From Nocardioides silvaticus (GTDB lineage: Bacteria > Actinomycetota > Actinomycetes > Propionibacteriales > Nocardioidaceae), in contig NZ_QGDD01000001.1 in assembly GCF_003160695.1 (NCBI RefSeq), forward strand, positions 372,001 to 436,000: a DNA stretch of 64,000 nt. The letters are read 5' to 3'. The notes beneath the pieces are model-generated. The model had not been told where the DNA came from and made no database searches. It worked only from the letters and a program-made list of their open reading frames with translations. Of the stretch, positions 39,413-47,807 are shown piece by piece. Every line of letters starts with the position of its first letter. Position 1 is the stretch's first letter. Both the position numbers and the translations under genes were made by a program.

Positions 39413-42400
39413 CGCTCGACCACCGACCCCGGGCTCTTCACGGGGCAGAGCGGCAGGAACCCGCAGTCGCGGCAGTGGTCGCCGGCGACGGCCGGGAAGC
39501 GCTCCTCGCGCAGCAGCCGGGCCGTGGCGGCGATCCGCGCGCGCAGCGCCGTGCGCTCCGGGCCGTCGGGCAGGTGGGGCTCCTGCTCCTGGCAGGTGGC
39601 CGGACTCACCGCGGTCCCTGAGCCCGTCGAAGGATCCTCGAGGCCGAGCTGCACCAGCTCGGCGCCGCCCGAGACCAGGCCGGTGCGGCCATCCTCGGGA
39701 TCGTCGAGGGCGCCGGCGTCGACGGCGTACTGGTAGAGCGCCAGCTGGACGTGCTCCTTGACCTGGGGTCCGCTCGGCTTGGAGCGGTTGGTCTTGAGAT
39801 CGACGACGACCACCCGGCCGTCGCCGTCGAGCTCGACCCGGTCGGCGTAGCCGTTGATCCGCACCTGCGAGCCGTCATCCATCGTGACGACGGTCGCGAA
39901 CCGGGCCTCGGTCGCCAGGAGCTCGCGCGGGTTGCGCGCGTGCCACTCCAGGAACCGGGTCAGTGCCGTGCGGACCCGCTTGTGCTCCCGCTCCTTCGAC
40001 CACGGCGTCCGGAAGTCAAGCCGGTCCCAGACCTGGTCGATCTCCGCCATCAGCACGTCGAGGTCGGGCGGTGCGCTCCCGTCGGCGACCCGCTCGGCCA
40101 GCGCGTGGACGAGCTGGCCGAGGTTGGCCGACTGGTGGGACCGTGCGACGCCGCCGGCCTCGCTCTCGAGGAACCAGCGGGCCGGGCACGCGGCGATCGC
40201 GTCGAGCACCGTCGCGGAGATCGGGACGGGGGCGTCGAGATCGCGGATCGGCTGCTCGGACCGGCTGGCCGCGCGGGTGCCCCACCAGGAGGCGGGGTCG
40301 GCGGCGGGCACCAGCTGCCGCCGGCCGTCGACCTCCGCCGCCAGCCGGGCCAGTCGGCGGGCGGCGGCGTCGCGGAGCGCTTCGGGCTGCTCGGGGTCGG
40401 CCACGGTGCGGCGCAGCTCGGCGACGAGGCCGGTCATCGACAGCGGGCGCGGCGGGCGGCCGACCTCGTGGCGGATGTGGTCGGCGTCGGGCACCAGCTC
40501 CTCGAGGAACCGCGACGGCTGCTCGCCGTCGTCGTCGGGCGATCGCACGGCGGTGACGAGGAGCCGCTCGCGGGCGCGGGTGCAGGCGACGTAGAACAGC
40601 CGCCGCTCCTCGGCCAGCAGCTCGCGCGGCGTGACGGGCGGCTTCACCACCCCGGGGCCGATCCGGTCGGCCTGCAGCAGCGTGGTGCGGCGGCGCAGGT
40701 CGGGCCAGCCGCCGTCCTGGACGTGCGCGACGACGACCAGCCGCCACTCCAGGCCCTTGCTCCGGTGGGCGGTCAGCAGCCGGACGGCGCTGCCCCGGAG
40801 CCCGCGCTCGGCGAGGGTGTCGGCGGGGATCTCCTGCTGGACCAGGCTCTCGAGGAACGGCGCCACCCCGAGGTGCTCACGGCGGTCGGCGGCCCGGCCG
40901 GCGACCTCGAACAGGGCGCAGACGGCGTCGAGGTCGCGGTGCGCGCGCCGGGCTGCCGCGCCGCCGGCGTCGACACCCCGCCGGAGCCGCTGCGGCCAGG
41001 ACGTGCCGGCCCACAGGTGCCACAGCAGGTCCTCGGCGTCACCACCGGCGTCGAGCTGCTCCCGGGTGGCGGCGAGCAGAGCGGCCAGCGCCCGGGCCCG
41101 GTCCGCCTCGTGACCCTCGATGCCGCCGAGGAAGGCGGCGTCGACCACCGCGAGGCGCACCAGCTCCGCGGACGGGCGCGGGGTGTCGGCCTCGGCCTGG
41201 GCACGTGCCTTCTCGCGGTTGCGGAGCAGCCGGGCCAGCCGGCGGATGTCGCCGGCGTCGAGACCGCCCAACGGGCCGGTGAGCAGCGCCTCGGCGCGGC
41301 CGGGGTCGACGAATGCCACGTCCTCGTGGTCGTCGTTGTCGAGGTTGACGACCGCGCGCAACGCGTCGAGGAGCGGCAGCACGGCCGGATCACGGACGAG
41401 CGGGAGCTCGTCGTTGGCCACCTCCACCGGCACCCCGGCGGCGCTGAGCGCGCGGCGCAGCGGCGGGATGCTGGCGCGGCCGGACCGCACCAGGACCGCC
41501 ATGTCGTGCCAGGCGACGCCGTCCTCGAGATGAGCGCGCCGCAGGACGTCGGCGAGGTGCTCGGCCTCGGCGCGCTCGGTGTCGAAGGTCCGCACGCTGA
41601 CCCGGTCGTCGGCGCCGCCGCCGACGGCGACCGGCGCCAGGAACGCCTCCCGGGCGGCCGGGTCGATCGCGCCCGGCAGACCGATCCGCCCGGCGATCCG
41701 CTGGGCCGCCACCAGCACCCGCGGGCCGAAACGTCTGGTCGTGCGCAGCGCCACGACCGGCGCCGAGGTGCCCTCGGTCGTCGGGAAGGCGCTCGGGAAC
41801 TCGAGGATCCCCCGCACGTCGGCTCCCCGGAAGCCGTAGATGGACTGGTGCGGGTCGCCGACCACCACCAGGTTGCGGCCGTCGCCGGCGATCGCGCGCA
41901 GCAGCGCGACCTGGCCGGGGTCGGTGTCCTGGTACTCGTCAACGAAGACGTGCTGGTACTGCGCGCGCAGCTCGTCGCGGTGCACCTCCGCCTCGATCCG
42001 CGCCCGGCGGATCAGGTCGGAGTAGTCGGTGGCCGCCTGGCTGTCGAGGGAGTCGAGGTACTGCTCGAGGAACAGCCCGGCCGCGACGTACTCCTCGATG
42101 GCCCCTTCCTCGCCCAGCCGCCGCAGGTCGGCCCCGTCGAGACCCTGCTCGCGGGCCCGGGACAGCACCGCGTGCACCTCGCGTGCGAACCCGCGGGTGC
42201 GCAGGGCGCGGCGCAGCCGGTCGGGCCAGACCACCGACTCCGGGTGGTCGGTCAGCAGCTCGCGGAGCACCACGTCCTGCTCCGGGGCCGACAACAGCCG
42301 CAACGGCCCCTCGTAGAGGCCACTGGGCGCGAACCGCCGCACCAGCCCGTAGGCGAAGGAGTGGAACGTGGCGCTGAGCTGGGTCGCGGTCGTGCGACCC

Positions 42401-42675
42401 AGCCGCGCCGTGACCCGGTCGCGCAGCTGCTCGGCGGCCTTGCGGGAGAACGTCAGCGCCAGCACCGAGTCGGGGTCGGCCCCGCGCCGCTCGATGCGGT
42501 CGACGATGGCCTCGACCATCGTCGTGGTCTTGCCGGTGCCCGGCCCGGCCAGCACGAGCAGCGGCCCGCCGGCGTGGTCGACGACGCGCTGCTGGTGCTC
42601 GTCGAGCTCGGGCGGCGGTGCGGCGGCAGGGGGCGGCGCGAGGTGGTAGCGCACGGTCGAGGGGGCAGCAGTCAT
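39409..42675 (-). CDS. adnA: AdnA-like UvrD/RecB-type helicase-nuclease
   Basis: A protein of 1088 residues. Helicase motifs: LLVLAGPGTGKTTTMVEAIVD (I), LTFSRKAAEQLRDRV (Ia), FVDEYQDTDPGQVALLR (II), VVGDPHQSIYGFRGAD (III), LTAHRSKGLEWRLVVVAHVQ (V) and RRLFYVACTRARERL (VI). The C-terminal RecB-like nuclease has RINGYADRVELDGDGRVVVVDLKTNR and QLALYQYAVDAG, with cysteines (ACPARWFLE, then HCRDCGFLPLCP) that could hold an iron-sulphur cluster. First gene of the adn pair by order and so called AdnA-like. Confidence 0.85.
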   Translation of the reverse strand: MTAAPSTVRYHLAPPPAAAPPPELDEHQQRVVDHAGGPLLVLAGPGTGKTTTMVEAIVDRIERRGADPDSVLALTFSRKAAEQLRDRVTARLGRTTATQLSATFHSFAYGLVRRFAPSGLYEGPLRLLSAPEQDVVLRELLTDHPESVVWPDRLRRALRTRGFAREVHAVLSRAREQGLDGADLRRLGEEGAIEEYVAAGLFLEQYLDSLDSQAATDYSDLIRRARIEAEVHRDELRAQYQHVFVDEYQDTDPGQVALLRAIAGDGRNLVVVGDPHQSIYGFRGADVRGILEFPSAFPTTEGTSAPVVALRTTRRFGPRVLVAAQRIAGRIGLPGAIDPAAREAFLAPVAVGGGADDRVSVRTFDTERAEAEHLADVLRRAHLEDGVAWHDMAVLVRSGRASIPPLRRALSAAGVPVEVANDELPLVRDPAVLPLLDALRAVVNLDNDDHEDVAFVDPGRAEALLTGPLGGLDAGDIRRLARLLRNREKARAQAEADTPRPSAELVRLAVVDAAFLGGIEGHEADRARALAALLAATREQLDAGGDAEDLLWHLWAGTSWPQRLRRGVDAGGAAARRAHRDLDAVCALFEVAGRAADRREHLGVAPFLESLVQQEIPADTLAERGLRGSAVRLLTAHRSKGLEWRLVVVAHVQDGGWPDLRRRTTLLQADRIGPGVVKPPVTPRELLAEERRLFYVACTRARERLLVTAVRSPDDDGEQPSRFLEELVPDADHIRHEVGRPPRPLSMTGLVAELRRTVADPEQPEALRDAAARRLARLAAEVDGRRQLVPAADPASWWGTRAASRSEQPIRDLDAPVPISATVLDAIAACPARWFLESEAGGVARSHQSANLGQLVHALAERVADGSAPPDLDVLMAEIDQVWDRLDFRTPWSKEREHKRVRTALTRFLEWHARNPRELLATEARFATVVTMDDGSQVRINGYADRVELDGDGRVVVVDLKTNRSKPSGPQVKEHVQLALYQYAVDAGALDDPEDGRTGLVSGGAELVQLGLEDPSTGSGTAVSPATCQEQEPHLPDGPERTALRARIAATARLLREERFPAVAGDHCRDCGFLPLCPVKSPGSVVER

Positions 42676-42727
42676 GTCACTGCACAGCCAACCACCTGCG
42701 CCCGACAGAAACCCGGTCGAGGGCGGG

Positions 42728-43396
42728 TCAGTCCAGCACGGGCCGGTCGTTGTAGACGCCGGCCTCGACCTGGCCGGAGAGCTCCGCGATCGCGCTCATG
42801 ATCCGGTCGGTGAGGTCGCGTCGGGCGCGACCGGGCGCGACGCCGTCGTACTCGGTGCCGACGGTGATCGGCTCTCCGAACGCGACGGTCACCTTGGCGA
42901 GCCGGGGCAGCTTCGAGCCGATCGGCTGGAGCTGCTCGGTGCCGGTCAGTCCCACCGGCACGACCGGCGCGCCGGAGGTGAGGGCGAGGTGGGCCACGCC
43001 GGTGCGGCCGCGGTAGAGCCGGCCGTCGCGCGACCGCGTGCCCTCGGGGTAGATGCCGAACGCCTCGCCGCGGCCCAGCACGTCGAGCGCGGTCTGGAGC
43101 GACCCCATCGCGGCCGCCGAGTCCTCCCGGTCGACCGGCAGCATGCCGAGGCCGCCGAACCACGCCCTCGACGCCGCGCCCTTGACCCCCGTGCCGGTGA
43201 AGTAGTCCGACTTCGCCAGGAAGACGACCTTCCGCGGCACGACGATCGGGATCACCACCGAGTCCGCGAAGCTGAGGTGGTTGCTCGCGATGATCACCGG
43301 CCCCGTCGCCGGCACCCGGTCCAGCCCGCGCACCGTCGGCCGCCACACGGCCTTCGCCACCGGCGGCACGACGGCGTGGAGCACCTGGTAGAGCAC
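42728..43396 (-). CDS. 1-acyl-sn-glycerol-3-phosphate acyltransferase
   Basis: A protein of 222 residues of the PlsC family. The NHLSFAD (H-x4-D) catalytic motif, the YPEGTRSRDGRLYRGRTGVAHLAL substrate motif and VVPVGLTGTEQL are all present. It makes phosphatidic acid from lysophosphatidate at the membrane. GTG 43396 is taken as start; longer frames upstream lack homology-like sequence. No ribosome binding site is visible and a TAGCGT -10-like hexamer (43409-43404) lies seven bases before it, so the mRNA may be leaderless. It follows the adnA-like gene divergently spaced by about 50 bp on the same strand direction. Confidence 0.88.
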   Translation of the reverse strand: MLYQVLHAVVPPVAKAVWRPTVRGLDRVPATGPVIIASNHLSFADSVVIPIVVPRKVVFLAKSDYFTGTGVKGAASRAWFGGLGMLPVDREDSAAAMGSLQTALDVLGRGEAFGIYPEGTRSRDGRLYRGRTGVAHLALTSGAPVVPVGLTGTEQLQPIGSKLPRLAKVTVAFGEPITVGTEYDGVAPGRARRDLTDRIMSAIAELSGQVEAGVYNDRPVLD

Positions 43397-43589
43397 GCAC
43401 CGGACGCTAGGGGTTACCCGCGGGTCCGCCGAATCTGCGCGCCCCGGAACCGTCCGAGGAACGAGGACGGATCCGGATCCGGCGCCAGGTCGAGCAGCGC
43501 CACGGCTGAGCCTGCGAAGCCGTGAAGCGCGTGTCGAGACCGAGCGACCCACCAGACCGCCTCTGCCGGCCCAGAGGTCGGCGGGCAGC

Positions 43590-43665
43590 TCACCGGATCT
43601 CGATACGCCGGTCGCCGGTGCGCTCGTTCCTCGCGCTCCGGCGCGGCTACTCGATCTCCCCGCGT
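43590..43665. repeat. Intergenic palindromic repeat related to 27030-27320
   Basis: Blocks ATCTCGATACG and GCGGCTACTCGA with GCGCTCGTTCCTCGCGCTCC between, similar to the repeat family at 27.0-27.3 kb. Part of the long non-coding stretch 43397-44163, in which I see no convincing gene; apparent frames there are short and lack ribosome binding sites. Confidence 0.55.
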
Positions 43666-43710
43666 GTCCTCCGGCTTCGCAAGCTCAGCCGGAGCGCGGT
43701 GAAAATAGGC

Positions 43711-43749
43711 GAAGGGGCCGTTGCGAGTATGAGTCGCAACGGCCCCTTC
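43711..43749. terminator. Perfect 16-bp hairpin, terminator or attenuator candidate
   Basis: Arms 43711-43726 and 43734-43749, 7-nt loop. On the minus strand it is followed by GCCTATTTTC, so it could end a leftward transcript that starts in the unexplained region 43750-44118. Comparable hairpins end real transcripts at 31561 and 47649. Confidence 0.6.
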
Positions 43750-43990
43750 AGGTTGATCGGTACTGGTGACGCTCCCGATCGATCCGGCCGATCTGCCAGG
43801 CTCCCACGGACCTCGTCACCCGGTCCGTGCGGCGCGCGTTCCCGTGAGGGACCGTCTGCCGATTGGATCCTCGCCTTCCGGCTGATCCCGACCTCCCGGA
43901 GGAGGACGTGGGAGAAGTTCTATGCCCGTTCAGAGGAGCGGCGCAAGGGTTTCTCCGAGGTTTTTCCGGGAGTTTTCCCGTTCCGGCGTG

Positions 43991-44067
43991 TCGTCCACAA
44001 CAAGGCGCGTGAGTCTCCACAGGAGGGCGGCGCTTCATCCACAAACTGTGGGCAGGCCTGTGGATGA
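43991..44067. promoter_or_regulatory. Second DnaA-box-like cluster
   Basis: TCGTCCACA (43991-43999), TCATCCACA (44035-44043), the inverted TGTGGATGA (44059-44067) and two weaker relatives (TCTCCACAG 44014-44022, TGTGGGCAG 44047-44055). The boxes face each other, unlike the cluster at 28954-29126. It lies upstream of the large membrane protein gene at 44164. Confidence 0.45.
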
Positions 44068-44163
44068 TGAAGCCGTCGCCGATCGCGATGAGTACCCGTA
44101 CTCAGCAGTGATCGAGTAGTGCCGCGATGTGCGGCCCGGGGGATCCGTGGGGAGATGGATGAC

Positions 44164-46710
44164 ATGCGCTACGCCGACCCGGACCTGTGCCCCGACTGCC
44201 GCTCCGACCTCCCGCACGGGGTCCGCACCTGCCCGACCTGCGACCTGCCTGTGCGGCACGCGCTCGCGATCGAGTTGTTCGCCACGCTGACCCGGGCCGA
44301 CGCGCTCGTCGCCCGGCTCCGTTCCCTGTCGGACCAGGCCACGGCGCCGACGCCGGCTCCTCCGGCGGCCGCTCCCGCGCCCACTCCGACGCGTGCACCG
44401 GCGATGGCGGGCACGGCGGGCGCACCCGTGCCGGCCGGACCGGCCGCGCCGCCGCCTCCTCCGCCCCCTCCGGGCGCCGCCCGGCCCTCGGCTGCTCCCG
44501 GCCCCGCGCCCGCGCCGGACCCGGTCCGGTCGGGCTTCGGCGTGTCCGCGGTGCCGAAGATCCTGCTCAGCCTCGGCGCGCTGTGCCTGCTGATCGCCGC
44601 GATCGTCTTCCTCGCCGTCTCGTGGTCCGTGCTCGGCGTCGGCGGCCGCACCGCGGTGCTCCTGACGCTGACGGCGGCGGCGACCGGCGGTGCGCTGCTG
44701 CTCAACCGGTTCCGGCTGCGGATCGCCGCGGAGTCGATGAGCGTGGTCGCCCTCGGCATGCTCGGCCTCGACGTGATCGGCGCCCACGCCGCCGGCTGGT
44801 TCGGAGACTCCTCGACGGGGTGGGCGTTCGCCGCGGGTGGTGCCGTGATGGCGCTGGGCGGCACCGGCCTGGCCCTGCCGCGGTTCGCCGACGGTCCGCG
44901 CCTGGTCGCGCCGCAGGTCTTCGTCGGGGTCGGCTACCTCATCGGCTGGGGCGGCCTGCTGGCCGCGCTGGACCACCAGCTGCTCGTCGGCCACCTGCTC
45001 GTCGCCCTGGGCGCCGGCATCACGCTGGTCTCCCGCACCGCGCTGCCGGTCCGGGCCTGGAGTGTCGGCATCGCAACCTCGCTCGTCTGGGTCGTGACCG
45101 CGCTCGCGGGGCTCGGGCTCGCCTTCTCCGAGCCCACCCTCCGCGACCTGTGGGTCGACGGCGGCACCGGCTGGTCGCTGCTGGCCTCCGCCACCGCGTT
45201 GCTCGCGCCTGGCCTGGTGACGAGGAAGCGCGAGCTGCTCGTCGGTGGCGGTTCCTTCGGCGCGCTGCTGGTCACGATCGCGCTGGTGGCCCCGACCGTC
45301 GACGAGTCGGCGCGGGTCGCCGGGATCGTCACGCTCGCGGCCACCGCCCTTTGGGTCGCCACCTACCGACTGCTCCCGCCGACGGTCCGGTTGGTCGCGA
45401 CCGCGCCCGCCGCCATCGGCTCGCTGGCGCTGCTCGCCTTCGACGCCGTCGCCGGCTCGGTGGCGTTGGCCCGTGTCGCCGACCTCGGCAGCGAGCGCTC
45501 GTTCGGCGTGCTGCTCGACCACCCCGAGCCGGTGACCGAGCCGCTCCTGGTCGTGCCGTCCGTGCTGGTGCCTCTGGCGTTCCTGGCCTTCCTGATGCCG
45601 AAGCGGGGCGACTGCCCGGCCGCGCCGTGGTGGCAGGCCGGCGCCGTGGCCGGCGGTGTCGCCGCCGTCACCACGCTGGCGTCGTACGACGTCGCGCTGG
45701 TCGTCGTCGTGGCCGCGCTCGGCCTCGTGGCAGGCGGAACGCTCGTCCTCGCTCTGGTCTCCTCCGGCGAGCGGCAGACCGGCCTCGGCCTGGTCGCGCT
45801 CGGACTCGGGGCGGGCGCCGTCGTGCTGGCCCTGCCGAGCCTGGCGGTCCTCGCCGTCGGCAGCGCGATCCTGGTCGCGATCGCGCTGGTCGCGCACCTG
45901 GCCGGTCGGACCACCACGGTGCGGACCGTCGCCGCGGTGACCCTCTCCCCAGCCCTCGCGACCCTGGTGTGGACGGCCGGCCTGGCCGGCGAGATCGACG
46001 CCCGCTGGCTCGGCTACCCGGTCCTCGCGCTGCTGGGCCTGCTCGCCATCGTCCGGCCGCGGCTCGAGGTCGAGCTGCCCGCGCTGGTGGTCGGCGTGCT
46101 CGCCGTGCCCCCGGCGATCCTCTCCGCCGCTGACATGGGCGGCTCGCTCGCCCTCCACCTGGTCGTCGTCGGCGCCCTGCTCTCGGCGTCTGCGCTCGTC
46201 CACGAGTCGCGCCGCGACCTGGTCTGGGCGGCGGTGCCGGTGTTCGCGCTGGCCTCGTGGGTGTGGTTCAGCGACCGCGGCGTGACCGACCCGGAGCCCT
46301 ACACGCTGCCGATCGCCGTCGCGCTGGCCATGCTCGGCCTGGTCCACCTGCGTCGCAACCCCGACGCCGGCACCGAGCTCGCACTGCTGCCCGGCCTGCT
46401 GCTCGGCACCGTTCCGTCCCTCCTCTGGGTGCTCGGCGACCCGCTGTCGCTGCGCGCGCTGCTCCTCGGCGCCGCCTGCCTGGTGCTCACGATCGCCGGC
46501 GCGGCGCTGCGCTGGAGCGCTCCGCTGCTCGTCGGCTCCGTCGTCGGCGCGGTCGTGGTGGTCCGCGAGATCGGTCCCTACGCCGCGGACGTCCCCCAGT
46601 GGGTCTGGATCGGCCTGGCCGGCGCGTTGCTGACCACCGTCGGCATCACCTGGGAGCGCCGGCTGCTGGAGATCCGCAACGCGGTCGGCATGCTCGGCCG
46701 CCTGCGGTGA
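44164..46710 (+). CDS. Large polytopic membrane protein with N-terminal zinc ribbon (SCO7613-like)
   Basis: A protein of 848 residues from ATG 44164 (GGGGAG nine bases upstream; ATG 44155 is an alternative). The N-terminus has a zinc ribbon (CPDCRSDLPHGVRTCPTCDLPV). A proline/alanine-rich linker follows (residues about 65-130, including a run of eight prolines), then more than 20 hydrophobic helices to the end. This matches the SCO7613 C-terminal-type membrane family of actinobacteria, of unknown function. The ending TWERRLLEIRNAVGMLGRLR is characteristic of that family. Position alone gives no hint of role; it is followed by tpx 28 bp downstream. Confidence 0.8.
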   Translation: MRYADPDLCPDCRSDLPHGVRTCPTCDLPVRHALAIELFATLTRADALVARLRSLSDQATAPTPAPPAAAPAPTPTRAPAMAGTAGAPVPAGPAAPPPPPPPPGAARPSAAPGPAPAPDPVRSGFGVSAVPKILLSLGALCLLIAAIVFLAVSWSVLGVGGRTAVLLTLTAAATGGALLLNRFRLRIAAESMSVVALGMLGLDVIGAHAAGWFGDSSTGWAFAAGGAVMALGGTGLALPRFADGPRLVAPQVFVGVGYLIGWGGLLAALDHQLLVGHLLVALGAGITLVSRTALPVRAWSVGIATSLVWVVTALAGLGLAFSEPTLRDLWVDGGTGWSLLASATALLAPGLVTRKRELLVGGGSFGALLVTIALVAPTVDESARVAGIVTLAATALWVATYRLLPPTVRLVATAPAAIGSLALLAFDAVAGSVALARVADLGSERSFGVLLDHPEPVTEPLLVVPSVLVPLAFLAFLMPKRGDCPAAPWWQAGAVAGGVAAVTTLASYDVALVVVVAALGLVAGGTLVLALVSSGERQTGLGLVALGLGAGAVVLALPSLAVLAVGSAILVAIALVAHLAGRTTTVRTVAAVTLSPALATLVWTAGLAGEIDARWLGYPVLALLGLLAIVRPRLEVELPALVVGVLAVPPAILSAADMGGSLALHLVVVGALLSASALVHESRRDLVWAAVPVFALASWVWFSDRGVTDPEPYTLPIAVALAMLGLVHLRRNPDAGTELALLPGLLLGTVPSLLWVLGDPLSLRALLLGAACLVLTIAGAALRWSAPLLVGSVVGAVVVVREIGPYAADVPQWVWIGLAGALLTTVGITWERRLLEIRNAVGMLGRLR

Positions 46711-46738
46711 GCCATCGCCGACCTGCTAGGAATGCGAC

Positions 46739-47230
46739 ATGGCTACCACCGCACTCGGGGGCAACCCCGTCACCACCGTCGGCGAGCTGCCGGCAGTCGG
46801 CACGCCCGCCCCGCCGTTCGAGCTGGTCGGCAACGAGTTCGAGACCGTGACGCTGCCGTCCGGCACGCGCACGATCCTCAACATCTTCCCGAGCATCGCG
46901 ACCGGGGTGTGCTCCGGCAGCGTCCGGAAGTTCAACGAGCTCGCGGCCGGCCTGGAGAACACCACCGTCCTGTGCATCTCCAACGACCTGCCGTTCGCGC
47001 TTGCGTCGTTCTGCGGCGCCGAGGGCATCGAGAACGTCACCACCGCCTCGGGCTTCCGCTCCAGCTTCGGCCACGACTACGGCGTCGAGATGACCGATGG
47101 CAAGTGGGCCGGGCTGCTGGCCCGCTCGATCGTCGTCGTCGACGGGGCCGGCAACGTGATCTACACCGAGCTGGTGCCCGAGATCGCGACCGAGCCGAAC
47201 TACGACGCGGCCGTCGCGGCCCTCGACTGA
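46739..47230 (+). CDS. tpx: Thiol peroxidase
   Basis: A protein of 163 residues of the Tpx (2-Cys peroxiredoxin) family. Peroxidatic Cys58 lies in [17 protein letters not shown], resolving Cys92 in [12 protein letters not shown], both at the expected spacing. The TxxC active-site threonine is kept (TGVC). It reduces hydroperoxides with thioredoxin. The family's usual FPSIDTPVC is altered to [12 protein letters not shown] 46739 directly follows the membrane protein gene; the ATL gene after it is convergent. Confidence 0.92.
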   Translation: MATTALGGNPVTTVGELPAVGTPAPPFELVGNEFETVTLPSGTRTILNIFPSIATGVCSGSVRKFNELAAGLENTTVLCISNDLPFALASFCGAEGIENVTTASGFRSSFGHDYGVEMTDGKWAGLLARSIVVVDGAGNVIYTELVPEIATEPNYDAAVAALD

Positions 47231-47246
47231 TCGTCTGATCGGCTGA

Positions 47247-47579
47247 TCAGTCCTCGTCCGGCGCCGCCGGGTCCCAGAACGCCTCGCGCATGTGGATCCG
47301 GCCGGCGCCGGTGAGAGCCGTTCCCTCCTCGCGGTAGTGCGCGGCCGCCTCGCCGTCGTGGCACGGCGGCGGCGACCCGTCGGCCCGCACCACCCGCCAC
47401 CACGGCACCGGACCGCCGTGGTGCGACATCACCGACCCCACCTGACGGGGACCGCCGCCGACGACGGCGGCGATGGCGCCGTACGTCGTCACCCGGCCCG
47501 CCGGGACCGACTCCACGCACGTCAGCACCCGCTCGACGTACTCCTCCTTGGCAGCGTCCACGACGGCATCGTCTCGCAC
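47247..47579 (-). CDS. Alkyltransferase-like (ATL) protein, MGMT family without active cysteine
   Basis: A protein of 110 residues from GTG 47579 (GGGGG-type ribosome binding site). The fold of O6-alkylguanine-DNA alkyltransferases is clear: ESVPAGRVTTYGAIAAVVGGGPRQVGSVMSHHGGPVPWWRVVRADG. The acceptor PCHR motif is replaced by PWWR, so it cannot accept alkyl groups. Such ATL proteins bind alkylated bases and pass them to nucleotide-excision repair. Upstream codons in frame back to 47753 have no homology-like sequence. It is convergent with tpx. Confidence 0.88.
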   Translation of the reverse strand: MRDDAVVDAAKEEYVERVLTCVESVPAGRVTTYGAIAAVVGGGPRQVGSVMSHHGGPVPWWRVVRADGSPPPCHDGEAAAHYREEGTALTGAGRIHMREAFWDPAAPDED

Positions 47580-47648
47580 GCCACCCCCAGGTCTCGACAC
47601 GACGGTCGCGGTCGCTCGCAGGCTCGGCCGGGGGGCCGTAGAAATCCA

Positions 47649-47680
47649 GAGGACCCCGTCGCGAGGCGACGGGGCCCTCA
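47649..47680. terminator. Hairpin in the 47580-47807 gap
   Basis: Arms CCCCGTCGC (47654-47662) and GCGACGGGG (47666-47674) with 3-nt loop and partly paired flanks. It lies between the ATL gene and the end of moeZ. The strand on which it acts is not clear; the remaining part of the gap contains no convincing gene. Confidence 0.5.
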
Positions 47681-47807
47681 GGTGCTCCCTCGGGGCGAAA
47701 AACGCTCTGGGTTCGCGCAGTGGCTCCCGGAGGAGCCTCTGTAGGTCGATCAACGACCTCCGCGGGGAGCGGTTACGGGTGTGACTGCCGTGACGTGCTC
47801 GATCCGG

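Noticed and set aside
35792..42801. Long plus-strand frames opposite the two helicase-nuclease genes
   Set aside because: Sequence composition is that of antisense shadows (Gly/Arg/Val/Leu runs without domains), while the minus strand encodes full helicase motifs.
43522..44067. Plus-strand frame of about 181 codons in the long non-coding stretch
   Set aside because: It runs through the repeat and the perfect hairpin, has no ribosome binding site and shows no protein-like pattern.
44035..46347. Long minus-strand frame opposite the large membrane protein
   Set aside because: Gln/Arg/Asp/Gly-rich antisense shadow without any domain; the plus strand has zinc ribbon and regular membrane helices.
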